Assembly: GCA_002455425.1 (NCBI GenBank)
Contig: DKKT01000033.1
Span: forward strand, 23,855 to 71,973
DNA: 48,119 nt
Origin: Chthonomonas sp. UBA6659
Lineage (GTDB): Bacteria > Armatimonadota > Fimbriimonadia > Fimbriimonadales > Fimbriimonadaceae
Reading direction: 5' to 3'
Within the stretch, counting starts at the first letter, position 1; each line of letters starts with the position of its first letter. This document shows positions 24,857-33,212 of the stretch, in pieces. The notes below the pieces were generated by a model. That model worked only from the letters and a program-made list of their open reading frames with translations, was not told the DNA's origin and made no database searches. The translations under genes and the position numbers were made by a program.

Positions 24857-26497
24857 CTAGAGCCGGATCGGGAGGATCCGCACGCGCCGATTCGGCTCCT
24901 CGCCGACGTTCTCGACCGCGACCTTCTGGTTTTCGGCGAGTTGGCACTGCGCGCGGCGCAGCCGCGCGTTGCGCGGATTGAGCTCGACCGGACGGCCTGA
25001 GCTCAGTACTTGCTCGATGCCGGTCGCCATTTCGTCGAGCGCCTCGGCTTCCGCGTCCCGATCAACCGTGCCGCCCCGAAGAAGCTCTTCGAGCGCACCC
25101 GAAATCTGACTGAAGGTGTTCGACTTGACGACGACCGTCGCGATCGGCCGATTCAGGTCACGCAGCTTCGTCGGTCGACTTTGGTACGTGGAACGCATCG
25201 CGATCACGGCGTCGGCTTGGGCGATGTCGCCGGTAATGACGGCTGGAGCCTTCTTTTCGCGGATGGCACGTTCCAAGCGGGTGCGGGCAATGCCGTAGGG
25301 GAAGACCCTGAGCACCTGGGGCGTCTTCGCGGGAGGCACCTTCGGGATCGATTCACGCTGCGGCTTGGTCTTTTCCGGCTTGTCGGTGGTCTTCGCTCCA
25401 TTCTCGCCAGGTGCCCGCGCCAGCGCGGGAAACGGGGTATTGAAGCCAGGCTCCTCGACCTCGGGGGTGTCCTCGCGCTGGACGACCTCGACGTCGCCGG
25501 CACCGGTGCGGACGCGAATCTCCGGGCGGGGCGGAACGCCTCGCAGGATGAGGTCGACCGTCTTCTGGACGTTGCTATGAACCGCAAGGCGATCATAGTC
25601 GACCAGCTCGATGACGACGTCGAACGTCGGAGGTGCTTTGCGCTCGAGGACGGTCTTCTGCGTCCCTCGGCGACGAGCTTCGTCGTCGGAGAGCGTGACC
25701 GCCTGAATGCCACCGATGAGATCGGCGAGCGTCGGATTCAGCATGAGGTTCTCGAGGGTTTGGCCGTGCGCGGTTCCAACGAGTTGGACCCCTCGCTCGG
25801 CGATCGTGCGTGCGGCCTGGGCCTCCATCTCGGTCCCGATCTCATCGATGACGATGACCTCGGGCATGTGGTTTTCCACGGCCTCGATCATGATCTGATG
25901 CTGCTCAACCGGATTCGCGACCTGCATACGTCGGGCCGATCCGATGCCCGGATGGGGTACGTCTCCATCGCCGGCGATTTCGTTCGAGGTGTCCACGATC
26001 ACGACGCGACGACCGACCTCGTCGGCCAACACACGGGCGACTTCGCGGAGCTTCGTCGTCTTGCCGACGCCCGGTCGTCCGAGAAGCAGGATCGACTTCC
26101 CGGATCGGACGAGGTCGTCGATGATATCGATCGTGCCTTCCAGCGCCCGCCCGACCCGGCAGGTCAAGCCGATGATCTTGCCGCTCCGGTTGCGAATGCA
26201 CGAGATCCGGTGAAGCGTGCGCTCGATGCCGGCACGGTTGTCGCCGCCGAAGTCGCCGATCGATTTGACGACATAGTCGATGTCGTGCTCCGAGACGACG
26301 ACGTTCGGCATCCGCTCGGTCCGTTCTCGGTATCGTGCCTCGGCCGGGCGCCCGTAGTCGAGCACGACCTCGATGAGATTATCGAGATCGGGCGCGGCCA
26401 CGAGCTTCTCCCGAACGACCGGGGGGAGGATGTCGAGGAACTGAGGCAGACCGTCAGTGAAAAGAGACATGTGTTCGGCGTTCTCAAGCGCTGCCAT
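24857..26497 (-). CDS. AAA ATPase with R3H domain (SpoIIIAA/Ycf45-like)
   Basis: A 546-residue P-loop ATPase. The N-terminal region (about 10-120) resembles the RNA/DNA-binding front of SpoIIIAA and chloroplast Ycf45 proteins. The ATPase core has Walker A GRPGVGKT at 140-147, DTSNEIAGDGD, Walker B VIVIDEIG at 214-221 and GTAHG. A disordered Pro/Lys/Glu-rich linker (about 345-395) is followed by a second alpha/beta region and a C-terminal R3H-like segment (LNPRNARLRRAQCQLAENQ then VGEEPNRRVRI). In that segment the usual histidine is a cysteine. Its function in non-sporulating bacteria is unknown; nucleic-acid binding is inferred from R3H. The start at 26497 has AAGG nearby; ATG 26470 is an alternative. 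Confidence 0.88.
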   Translation of the reverse strand: MAALENAEHMSLFTDGLPQFLDILPPVVREKLVAAPDLDNLIEVVLDYGRPAEARYRERTERMPNVVVSEHDIDYVVKSIGDFGGDNRAGIERTLHRISCIRNRSGKIIGLTCRVGRALEGTIDIIDDLVRSGKSILLLGRPGVGKTTKLREVARVLADEVGRRVVIVDTSNEIAGDGDVPHPGIGSARRMQVANPVEQHQIMIEAVENHMPEVIVIDEIGTEMEAQAARTIAERGVQLVGTAHGQTLENLMLNPTLADLIGGIQAVTLSDDEARRRGTQKTVLERKAPPTFDVVIELVDYDRLAVHSNVQKTVDLILRGVPPRPEIRVRTGAGDVEVVQREDTPEVEEPGFNTPFPALARAPGENGAKTTDKPEKTKPQRESIPKVPPAKTPQVLRVFPYGIARTRLERAIREKKAPAVITGDIAQADAVIAMRSTYQSRPTKLRDLNRPIATVVVKSNTFSQISGALEELLRGGTVDRDAEAEALDEMATGIEQVLSSGRPVELNPRNARLRRAQCQLAENQKVAVENVGEEPNRRVRILPIRL

Positions 26498-26605
26498 TGC
26501 CTTTACGGACGCCCAACCGGCACCCGGCGCACCGCGCTCATGGTGAAAGCCTGGTTAAGGCCTCCTTATCGTGATGATACGCGGTCAAGACGCGCGTCCT
26601 TAGGC

Positions 26606-28732
26606 CTATCCCTTTCCGAAAGTAAGCGGCAGCTTCATCTTCAAGGCCCAAGTCAGAAACGCGAATTCGTCGGACACCTCTTCGATCACCATCTTGGTCG
26701 GCTTCCCCCCACCGTGGCCCCCACGCGTTTCGATCCGGATCAGAATCGGATTGCTTCCCGCCTGAGCCGCCTGCATCGCCGCCACGAACTTGTAGCTGTG
26801 GGCGGGGACGACGCGGTCGTCGTGGTCGCCTGTCGTTACCAGCGTCGGGGGATAGGCTGTACCCGCCTTCACATTATGGAGAGGGGAGTATGCGTAGAGG
26901 GCCTTGAATCCGGCCGGGTCTTGCGGCGAGCCGTAATCGGATTCCCAAGCCCACCCGATGGTGAACTTGTTGAACCTAAGCATATCCATCACGCCGACGG
27001 ATGGCAGAGCCGCCCCAAAGAGGTCGGGACGCTGGGTGATGGCCGCACCGACGAGAAGACCCCCGTTCGAACCACCCTGGATCGCGAGTTTGGAGGTCTC
27101 GGTGTAGCGTTTGGCGATCAGCCATTCACCGGCCGCAATGAAGTCGTCGAAGACATTCTGCTTCTTTGAGAGGCGTCCGGCGTCGTGCCATGCCTTGCCA
27201 TATTCTCCGCCGCCTCGAAGGCAGGCGACCGCGTAAACGCCCCCCATCTCCATCCAAACCGTCGTCACGACCGAGAACCAGGGGGTCATCGACGCGTTGA
27301 ACCCGCCATAGCCGTAGAGCAGCGTCGGGTTCTGCCCGTCAAGCTTGAGACCTTTGCGGTAAGTCAGGAACATCGGAATCTTGGTCCCGTCCTTGCTCGG
27401 GTAGAAGACTTGCTTCGTCTCGAACTTGGACGGGTCAAAATCGACCTTCGGCCGCCGGAACACGGTCGAGGTGCCTTTCCCAACGTCGAACTTGAAGACC
27501 GTCGACGGGGTCGTGAAGCCCGCGAAACTGTAGTAGGTGGTCTTATCGGTTCGCTTGCCCCCGAAGCCGCTGACACTGCCGAGACCAGGGAGCCTGACGG
27601 TGCCCGTCGCCTTGCCATTCCGATCGAAGATCCGGACGAGCGCATGCGCATCCTTGAGGTATTGGGCGAAGATTCGGTCGCCGACGAGCGAGACGCCGCC
27701 TTCTTCGAGCGCCTCCTTGGCTTCGGCGACGACGGTGCGCCAATCCGCCGGTTCGGGCTTGGCGATGTCGACCGCGATGATGCGCCCGAGCGGCGCTGCG
27801 TTGTCCGTTTGGAAGTACAGCGTACCCCCGACGTTGTCGACGAACGAGTACGAAGCGTCGAACTTCATCAAGAGCTCGCGGAACACCAGCGACTTATCCC
27901 GCAGGTCCTTGACGATGATGCCGTTCTCACGGTTCGTACCCTGCCAGACCGTGATCACAAGGTACCGACCGTCGTCCGTCACCTGACCATCGAAACCCCA
28001 CTCCTTCTCGTCCTTCCGCTCGTAGACGAGGGCGTCCTCGGTCTGCTTGGTCCCGAGTCGGTGGTAGTAGAGCTTGTGGAAGTAGTTCGCTTCGGCCAGA
28101 GCCTCACCCGGTTTCGGGGCATCGTATCGCGAGTAGTAGAACCCCTTCGAATCCGCAGACCAGGACGCTCCCGAGAACTTGCTCCACTCAATCTTGTCGC
28201 TGAGGTCCTTGCCGCTCTTCACGTCACGGACGCGCCATTCCTGCCAGTCCGAACCCCCACTCTGGACGCTGTACGCCAGGTATCGGCCATTGGGGCTCGC
28301 AGAATAGCCTCCGGCGGCGACCGTCCCGTCCTTGGATAGTTTGTTCGGATCGAGAAGCAACCGAGGCGTTCGCTTACCCGGATCGATCACGTAAACCACG
28401 CTTTGCGGCTGGAGGCCGTCGTTCTTCGTGAAGAAGGTGAGGCCGCCCTCCTGCCACGGCACTCCGTATCGCTCATAGTTCCAGAGCTTCGTCAGCCGTG
28501 CTTCGATCGGCTTCCTTGCCGGGATCTTCTTGAGGAGCGAGAACGTGACCTCATTCTGGGCCTTGATCCAGGCCTTGACGTCCGCGGACTCCATCTCCTC
28601 CATCCACCGATAGGGATCGGCGACGGCCGTACCATGATAGTCATCGACGACATCCCCTTTTGGGGTCGGCGGATAGACGAGAGCCGGATCTTGCAGCGCA
28701 AGTCCGAGGGCGGCGAGAAAGGCACCGGTCAT
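26606..28732 (-). CDS. Prolyl oligopeptidase (peptidase family S9A)
   Basis: A 708-residue serine peptidase cleaving after proline in short peptides. A possible short signal peptide (MTGAFLAALGLALQ) suggests export. The N-terminal YPPTPKGDVVDDYHGTAVADPYRWME is the S9A entry motif, a seven-bladed beta-propeller covers about 70-430, and the alpha/beta-hydrolase domain follows. The triad is visible: nucleophile Ser555 in GGSNGG, Asp in DHDDRV (about 636-641) and His673 in GGHGGG. Length matches S9A enzymes. The ATG overlaps the galE stop as ATGA, so the two are co-translated, though no metabolic link is evident. The 108 bp after its stop contain only a short GCCT/AGGC hairpin. Confidence 0.95.
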   Translation of the reverse strand: MTGAFLAALGLALQDPALVYPPTPKGDVVDDYHGTAVADPYRWMEEMESADVKAWIKAQNEVTFSLLKKIPARKPIEARLTKLWNYERYGVPWQEGGLTFFTKNDGLQPQSVVYVIDPGKRTPRLLLDPNKLSKDGTVAAGGYSASPNGRYLAYSVQSGGSDWQEWRVRDVKSGKDLSDKIEWSKFSGASWSADSKGFYYSRYDAPKPGEALAEANYFHKLYYHRLGTKQTEDALVYERKDEKEWGFDGQVTDDGRYLVITVWQGTNRENGIIVKDLRDKSLVFRELLMKFDASYSFVDNVGGTLYFQTDNAAPLGRIIAVDIAKPEPADWRTVVAEAKEALEEGGVSLVGDRIFAQYLKDAHALVRIFDRNGKATGTVRLPGLGSVSGFGGKRTDKTTYYSFAGFTTPSTVFKFDVGKGTSTVFRRPKVDFDPSKFETKQVFYPSKDGTKIPMFLTYRKGLKLDGQNPTLLYGYGGFNASMTPWFSVVTTVWMEMGGVYAVACLRGGGEYGKAWHDAGRLSKKQNVFDDFIAAGEWLIAKRYTETSKLAIQGGSNGGLLVGAAITQRPDLFGAALPSVGVMDMLRFNKFTIGWAWESDYGSPQDPAGFKALYAYSPLHNVKAGTAYPPTLVTTGDHDDRVVPAHSYKFVAAMQAAQAGSNPILIRIETRGGHGGGKPTKMVIEEVSDEFAFLTWALKMKLPLTFGKG

Positions 28733-29736
28733 ATGGGGGGTTTACCCGGGCCGCGTTCGTCGGTGTAGCCTTCGGGATGACCTGCACGCCAGTTCGCGGC
28801 GTGCTCGACAATCACGCCGAGGTCGACGTATTGGGGCACCCAACCCCAGTCCTGGCGGATCGCCGCGCTTGAGGCGATAAGCGTCGCGGGATCGCCTTCC
28901 CGGCGAGGTGCCACCTCGGTTTTCAGCACGCGTCCGGTCGAGGCTCCGACCGCTTGCACCACGTCCAGCACGGAGAACCCGCCGCCGCTCCCGAGGTTGT
29001 AAGCCACTGACGCGCCTCCGGTCCGGAGGTGGCGGATGGCCAACCCATGGGCATCGCAGAGGTCGGTCACGTGGACGTAGTCGCGAACACACGTGCCGTC
29101 CGCCGTAGCGTAGTCGTCGCCGTAGACCTTCAGGATTTCGCCGCGCGTCGCGGCGAGGATCGCGGCCGGAATCAGGTGGGTCTCCGGACGGTGGTCTTCG
29201 CCGATCTCGCCACCGGGGTCGGCACCGGCGGCATTGAAGTAGCGTAGGGACACGCTCTTGAGACCGTACGCCCGACCATAGGCCCCCAGCATCTGCTCGA
29301 AGGCGAGCTTGGTTTCCCCGTAAGGGCTGACGGGACGCTTCGGTGCCGATTCGGCGATCGGTACCCGGTCGGGATTGCCATAGATGGCGGCCGTCGAACT
29401 GAACACGATCCGGCCGATGCCGCGCGAACGCATGGCTTCGAGCAGGTTCCACCCACCGACGATGTTGTTCTCCCAGTAGGCATGCGGCTTCGTGAGGCTC
29501 TCTCCAACCAGACTTTTCGCGGCGAAGTGAAGAACGACATCGGGTCGATAGCGATCGAGAGCCGCAGCAATCTCCTGAGGGTTGAGGAGGTCGCCCACGA
29601 CGAGGTCGCTCCCACCCACGGCGATCCGGTGTCCGGTGCTGAGATTGTCGAAGATGACGTGAGGCTCACCGCACTTTCGGAGGTGCTTGGCCATGTGGGA
29701 ACCGACGAATCCGGCACCTCCGACAACGAGAATCAC
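28729..29736 (-). CDS. galE: UDP-glucose 4-epimerase
   Basis: A 335-residue extended SDR enzyme interconverting UDP-glucose and UDP-galactose (or the N-acetyl forms) for surface polysaccharides. The NAD-binding VVGGAGFVGSHMAKHL opens the protein. FDNLSTGHR, FAAKSLVGES, FSSTAAIYG, the catalytic SPYGETK (YxxxK), LRYFNAAGADPGGEIGE and CVRDYVHVTDL are all GalE-specific. The GTG start at 29736 gives the canonical N-terminus, and TAACCT lies 6 nt upstream with no Shine-Dalgarno. It is divergent from the second PilZ-like gene and overlaps the peptidase gene by 4 nt. Confidence 0.95.
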   Translation of the reverse strand: MILVVGGAGFVGSHMAKHLRKCGEPHVIFDNLSTGHRIAVGGSDLVVGDLLNPQEIAAALDRYRPDVVLHFAAKSLVGESLTKPHAYWENNIVGGWNLLEAMRSRGIGRIVFSSTAAIYGNPDRVPIAESAPKRPVSPYGETKLAFEQMLGAYGRAYGLKSVSLRYFNAAGADPGGEIGEDHRPETHLIPAAILAATRGEILKVYGDDYATADGTCVRDYVHVTDLCDAHGLAIRHLRTGGASVAYNLGSGGGFSVLDVVQAVGASTGRVLKTEVAPRREGDPATLIASSAAIRQDWGWVPQYVDLGVIVEHAANWRAGHPEGYTDERGPGKPPI

Positions 29737-29742
29737 GCGATC

Positions 29743-29748
29743 AGGTTA
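29743..29748 (-). promoter_or_regulatory. -10 element close to the galE start
   Basis: Minus-strand TAACCT lies 6 nt before the galE GTG. The identical hexamer sits 7 nt before the accD ATG. Confidence 0.45.
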
Positions 29749-29806
29749 CCGAACCCCGCAATCCCCGGGGCAAGACTCGCCGACATCGTGCCGATCATTC
29801 TCGTAC

Positions 29807-30382
29807 GTGAAGCGATTCTTGAATACCCGGATGCGGCTGGAGCGCATGAACGACGGGTCCACCATCCATGGTTGGGTGCGGGACGTCGACAAAGACACGA
29901 TCACGATCGATCCCGGGCATCACGTCGAGGTGCGACCCAAAGAAGTCTTCGATCTCGAAATGAGCGCGGCGGACGGACACTGTCGCCTCACCGTCGAATT
30001 TCTCCGGTGTGACGGACCGAACTGGGTCTTGAAGCTCCCTTCGTTCGTTCGTATCCTCCAGCAAGGGGCTCGAACCCGTGTTCGTGGGCTCGAACTGACG
30101 ATCGATCTCGAACGAGGAGAGTCGAAGGTCGCGGGGAAGCTCATCGATGCCTCCCCGAATGGCGTCGCCCTCGAAGTCGAAACGGCACTTGAAACGGAAG
30201 AGGTCGTCCCCGCGACGGCTCACACGCCGTACGGCGAAATGGTCGCGTTATGCCGCGTCGTCTACTGCACACCCGCCCCAAACGCTGCAGGGCGCTTCCG
30301 CGTCGGCTTGACCTTCGCCGACTTGCCCCGTCTCGATCTGGCGCGCTGGATGCGGTTCCTGAAGTCGAGCGCCGCGGCTTAG
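29807..30382 (+). CDS. PilZ-like domain protein (paralogue 2)
   Basis: A 191-residue cytoplasmic protein related to the one at 3825-4451. The N-terminal domain shares the pattern MRLERM...HGWV, and the C-terminal PilZ-like domain (about 85-185) has ARTRVRGLELTIDL, the DxSxxG match DASPNGVAL and FRVGLTF, ending in LARWMRFL. Binding of cyclic di-GMP is inferred from the family. The GTG at 29807 is chosen by comparison with the paralogue; an internal ATG at 29831 would cut into the conserved N-terminal strand. Its stop TAG overlaps the stop of the convergent Rieske oxygenase gene in a shared TTAG. Confidence 0.7.
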   Translation: MKRFLNTRMRLERMNDGSTIHGWVRDVDKDTITIDPGHHVEVRPKEVFDLEMSAADGHCRLTVEFLRCDGPNWVLKLPSFVRILQQGARTRVRGLELTIDLERGESKVAGKLIDASPNGVALEVETALETEEVVPATAHTPYGEMVALCRVVYCTPAPNAAGRFRVGLTFADLPRLDLARWMRFLKSSAAA

Positions 30383-31461
30383 GGCCCCATCGCGTCGACC
30401 AGCAACCGGTGGAAGTGATGGGTGCCGGTTTCGCGCGTCGGGGAGTACCGACCGCGATCGTAGAACCGCGAGCGAACGCCCTTCTGCACGAGTTCGACCA
30501 CGGCCTCATCCTCGCGCTCGACGCGATCGAGGGCGGCTCCGGCCCCGCGACCGATCTTGCTCGCATCCCACACGTAGGGGATGAAGGTCACCTTCGTAAG
30601 GTCAGGGGCGAGAGGGCGCACGACGTTGATCGAGAGCCCCCACGGATAGAAGTTGAACATCAGATTCGGGAACACCCAGTAGTAGTAGGCCGACACGTTG
30701 CGGCCATAGTCGGGCGAGCTCCGGGGCAGATCGAAAACGTCTTCCGCGCCCTTCGCGATCGCGAGCTGGAGGCTACACCGTTCGTATAGTTCGACCCCGT
30801 AGTCTTCGTAGGCGATCGCGTCGTTCAACCCGGCGTGGATGAACGGAATGTGGAATCCTTCGAGATAGTTGTCCACGTACAGGGCCCAGTTTGCCTTCAC
30901 GAGGTAGTCGCGGCCCCGTGTGGGGTCGTGGACGAATTCGCCAAGCGGCAACCACCCGACCCGGTCCAGCATCGGCTGAATCCACTCGGCGAGCGAACGA
31001 GCCGGGTTGAGCGAGACGAAAAGCATCTGGTGCCACGTGTCGAACGGAATTGACACGAGATCGTCATTGGTGCTCGGGAAACCCTCGCACCCCTCGAACT
31101 CCGGCATCGACTGGAACTTCCCGTCGAGTCCGAAACGCCGCCCGTGGTAGCGACACCGAAGGAACCGCTCGTTGCCGGCGCCCTCGCAGACGAGCATTCC
31201 GCGGTGGGTGCAGACGTTCGAGAGGCACCGCACCTGGTCCTGCGAGTCGCGCGTGAAGAGGAGCGGCTCGTCGAGGCACCCCTCGAGGAGGATGAACGGG
31301 AAGGTCTGTCCCGGGACTTTGACCGAATCGGTGTCCCCGACCCACTGCCAGCTCCGGGCGAAAAGCCGGTCCTTGCTCGCCTCATAGAGGGCGGGATCGG
31401 TGTAGAAGGCGGACGGAAGCGTATGGGCGCGACCGATCGCGGGATCGACTTCGAACGGCAT
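30379..31461 (-). CDS. Rieske non-heme iron oxygenase, alpha subunit type
   Basis: A 360-residue ring-hydroxylating-oxygenase-type protein. The Rieske centre is Cys84/His86 in CTHRGM and Cys103/His106 in CRYHGRRF. The mononuclear iron site is DNYLEGFHIPFIH, with His204 and His209 as ligands, and the third acidic ligand lies in the late EDEAVVELVQKG segment (about 320). The closest family types are choline/carnitine monooxygenase and glycine-betaine demethylase alpha subunits, so an N-methylated amine is a reasonable substrate guess. The reductase partner is not in the window. The ATG at 31461 has TACACT 6 nt upstream and no Shine-Dalgarno. Confidence 0.9.
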   Translation of the reverse strand: MPFEVDPAIGRAHTLPSAFYTDPALYEASKDRLFARSWQWVGDTDSVKVPGQTFPFILLEGCLDEPLLFTRDSQDQVRCLSNVCTHRGMLVCEGAGNERFLRCRYHGRRFGLDGKFQSMPEFEGCEGFPSTNDDLVSIPFDTWHQMLFVSLNPARSLAEWIQPMLDRVGWLPLGEFVHDPTRGRDYLVKANWALYVDNYLEGFHIPFIHAGLNDAIAYEDYGVELYERCSLQLAIAKGAEDVFDLPRSSPDYGRNVSAYYYWVFPNLMFNFYPWGLSINVVRPLAPDLTKVTFIPYVWDASKIGRGAGAALDRVEREDEAVVELVQKGVRSRFYDRGRYSPTRETGTHHFHRLLVDAMGP

Positions 31462-31467
31462 GCGCTC

Positions 31468-31473
31468 AGTGTA
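31468..31473 (-). promoter_or_regulatory. -10 element close to the Rieske oxygenase start
   Basis: Minus-strand TACACT (TANNNT) lies 6 nt upstream of the ATG at 31461, with no Shine-Dalgarno between them. Confidence 0.45.
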
Positions 31474-31478
31474 CTTGG

Positions 31479-32273
31479 CTAGTTGTAGATGTCCTTCCGT
31501 GTCGAGAACATCGGCCGCTTCAGGTTCTGGTAAGTGATGCGCTTCGCGTGGGAATCGGCCCAGAGTCCGTTCGCCCCGTCCCGATGCAGAAAGTGGAAGT
31601 GCGACCGTAGGCTGCTGTCGTTAGGCGCGTTGTCGAACCAGTCGTAGACCTGAAGGAAGTTGCACATCGGCACCCGCGCGAGATGCTCCCAGGCGACGAG
31701 CGTGTAGGACGCCTCCTCGACCTCGGATTGAGTCGCGCCGGTCATCGAATAGGTCCCGTCCGGTGCCGTTGAAAAGGTCTTCGATGACGGACCGTACTCC
31801 TGGCCGTTCGCTCGTGGATTCCGCGCGTAGTAGGGGGACCAGAACGCCGGATTGAACCAGTTCAGGGCGTAGGCGCTCTGCCAATCGCGCGGCATCGACG
31901 GGCACCGCTTGATGTCGTGGTTCTTCAGGTAGGGGTCGAGCGTGCCGGGTCGGATCGGGTTGCGGGCGCGCTCGTATACGCGACCGTAGAACCCTCCGAA
32001 AATTGGGTAGTTGTTGTTGTCGTATCCGATCCAGATCTCCTGATTGGCATAACCCGGGAGCGGCGAGTAGTGGGCACTCGGAAACCAGGTGTCGTCGAAA
32101 TCAGGCAGGTAGAGCTGCATCGCGTAGCCGAGCTGCTTCATGTTGCTCAGGCACACGGCTTGGCGAGCGGTGTTCTTGGCCTGGGCGAACACCGGGAACA
32201 GGATGGCGGCGAGGACCGCGATGATCGCGATCACCACGAGGAGTTCGATCAACGTGAAGGCGCGGCGAAGCAT
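31479..32273 (-). CDS. Type IV pilin-like (prepilin N-methylation) protein, DUF1559-like
   Basis: A 264-residue pseudopilin-like surface or secreted protein. It begins MLRRAFTLIELLVVIAI, a class III signal cleaved by prepilin peptidase before Phe6 with the conserved Glu at mature position 5. After the hydrophobic helix comes FPVFAQAK and a CLSNMKQLG segment. The body is Tyr/Trp/Pro-rich, and the C-terminus has FLHRDGANGLWADSHAKRI, the H-x-G-x-N-x-x-x-x-DGH-like finish of this family. Hundreds of copies are usual in Armatimonadota and Planctomycetes; the function is unknown. The ATG at 32273 has GGAGGAGG 6 nt upstream, the same arrangement as glnA, and a TATAGA box lies further upstream. Confidence 0.93.
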   Translation of the reverse strand: MLRRAFTLIELLVVIAIIAVLAAILFPVFAQAKNTARQAVCLSNMKQLGYAMQLYLPDFDDTWFPSAHYSPLPGYANQEIWIGYDNNNYPIFGGFYGRVYERARNPIRPGTLDPYLKNHDIKRCPSMPRDWQSAYALNWFNPAFWSPYYARNPRANGQEYGPSSKTFSTAPDGTYSMTGATQSEVEEASYTLVAWEHLARVPMCNFLQVYDWFDNAPNDSSLRSHFHFLHRDGANGLWADSHAKRITYQNLKRPMFSTRKDIYN

Positions 32274-32347
32274 GGGAGACCTCCTCCGATCTATAGACGT
32301 TTGATTCGCGCCACGGAGTTGCCTCTCCTCCCGAGTCCTGTGCCAGG

Positions 32348-32353
32348 TAACCT
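32348..32353 (+). promoter_or_regulatory. -10 element close to the accD start
   Basis: TAACCT (TANNNT) lies 7 nt before the accD ATG. No Shine-Dalgarno is present. Confidence 0.45.
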
Positions 32354-32360
32354 TCCGCCC

Positions 32361-33167
32361 ATGCGCTTCGGGGGCAAGATCGGACAAAGCGGCGCGTTCG
32401 TCCAGTGCGCGCGATGCAAAAAGGCGATCTTCCGCCGCGAATTCGAGCAGAACCTGTTCGTGTGCCAGCATTGCGGATTCCACCAGCGCGTTTCGGCAAC
32501 CGCCAGGATCGAGATGACGTTCGACGAGGGCAGCTTCCAGGTTCTTGATACGGAGCTCGCGTCGATCGATCCCCTCCAGTTCCCCGAATACCGCGCGAAG
32601 CTCGAAGGCGCCAAGGAGAAGACCGGTCAGAACGACGGCGTCGTGAGCGGGCTCGCGAAGCTCGACGGGCGCGACGTCAGCGTCGCGGTCTCGGACTTCA
32701 CCTTTATGGGTGGGTCGATGGGCTCGGTTGCGGGGGAGAAGATCACGCGCACCCTCGAACGGGCCGCCGATGGCGGGATCGCAGCGATCGTCTTCTGCGC
32801 ATCGGGGGGTGCCCGGATGCAAGAGGGCCTCCTCAGCCTCATGCAGATGGCCAAGACGACGGCGGCGGTCGAGCGCTGCCGTTCGGCCGGAGCGCCCTAC
32901 ATCGCGGTCTTCACCGATCCGACGATGGCCGGCGTGCTCGCCGGATACGCGAGCGTCGCGGACGTGATCCTTGCCGAGCCCGGCGCCCAGGTGGGCTTTG
33001 CCGGTGCGCGCGTCAGCAAGCAGGCGCAAGTCGCTCGCGTTCCCGACGACTTCCAGACCGCCGAGTTTTGCCTCCGTTCGGGGATGATCGATCGGATCGT
33101 GCCACGCCGCGAAATGCGCGCGACCCTGAGTTCGTTGGTCCGGATGCTAACCGCGGCACGCCTGTAA
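32361..33167 (+). CDS. accD: Acetyl-CoA carboxylase carboxyltransferase subunit beta
   Basis: A 268-residue subunit that, with AccA, transfers the carboxyl group from biotin to acetyl-CoA to form malonyl-CoA for fatty-acid synthesis. A zinc ribbon is visible as CARCKKAIF and VCQHCGF near residues 16-40. The crotonase-fold carboxyltransferase follows with FMGGSMGSVAGEKITR, CASGGARMQEGLLSLMQM, FTDPTMAGVLAGYA and EPGAQVGFAGARV. The ATG at 32361 gives a compact N-terminus. accA is not adjacent. A 14-bp-stem palindrome separates it from the convergent dnaK. Confidence 0.97.
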   Translation: MRFGGKIGQSGAFVQCARCKKAIFRREFEQNLFVCQHCGFHQRVSATARIEMTFDEGSFQVLDTELASIDPLQFPEYRAKLEGAKEKTGQNDGVVSGLAKLDGRDVSVAVSDFTFMGGSMGSVAGEKITRTLERAADGGIAAIVFCASGGARMQEGLLSLMQMAKTTAAVERCRSAGAPYIAVFTDPTMAGVLAGYASVADVILAEPGAQVGFAGARVSKQAQVARVPDDFQTAEFCLRSGMIDRIVPRREMRATLSSLVRMLTAARL

Positions 33168-33174
33168 CGAGAAT

Positions 33175-33204
33175 CGGACAGGTCTGACAAGTCAGACCTG
33201 TCCG
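33175..33204. repeat. Near-perfect palindrome between accD and dnaK
   Basis: A 14-bp inverted repeat (CGGACAGGTCTGAC / GTCAGACCTGTCCG) is separated by only AA. It begins 8 nt after the accD stop and ends 8 nt before the dnaK stop. It has no T-run on either strand. It could act as a two-way terminator or be a copy of a dispersed REP-like palindrome. Confidence 0.8.
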
Positions 33205-33212
33205 GCCGAGGA

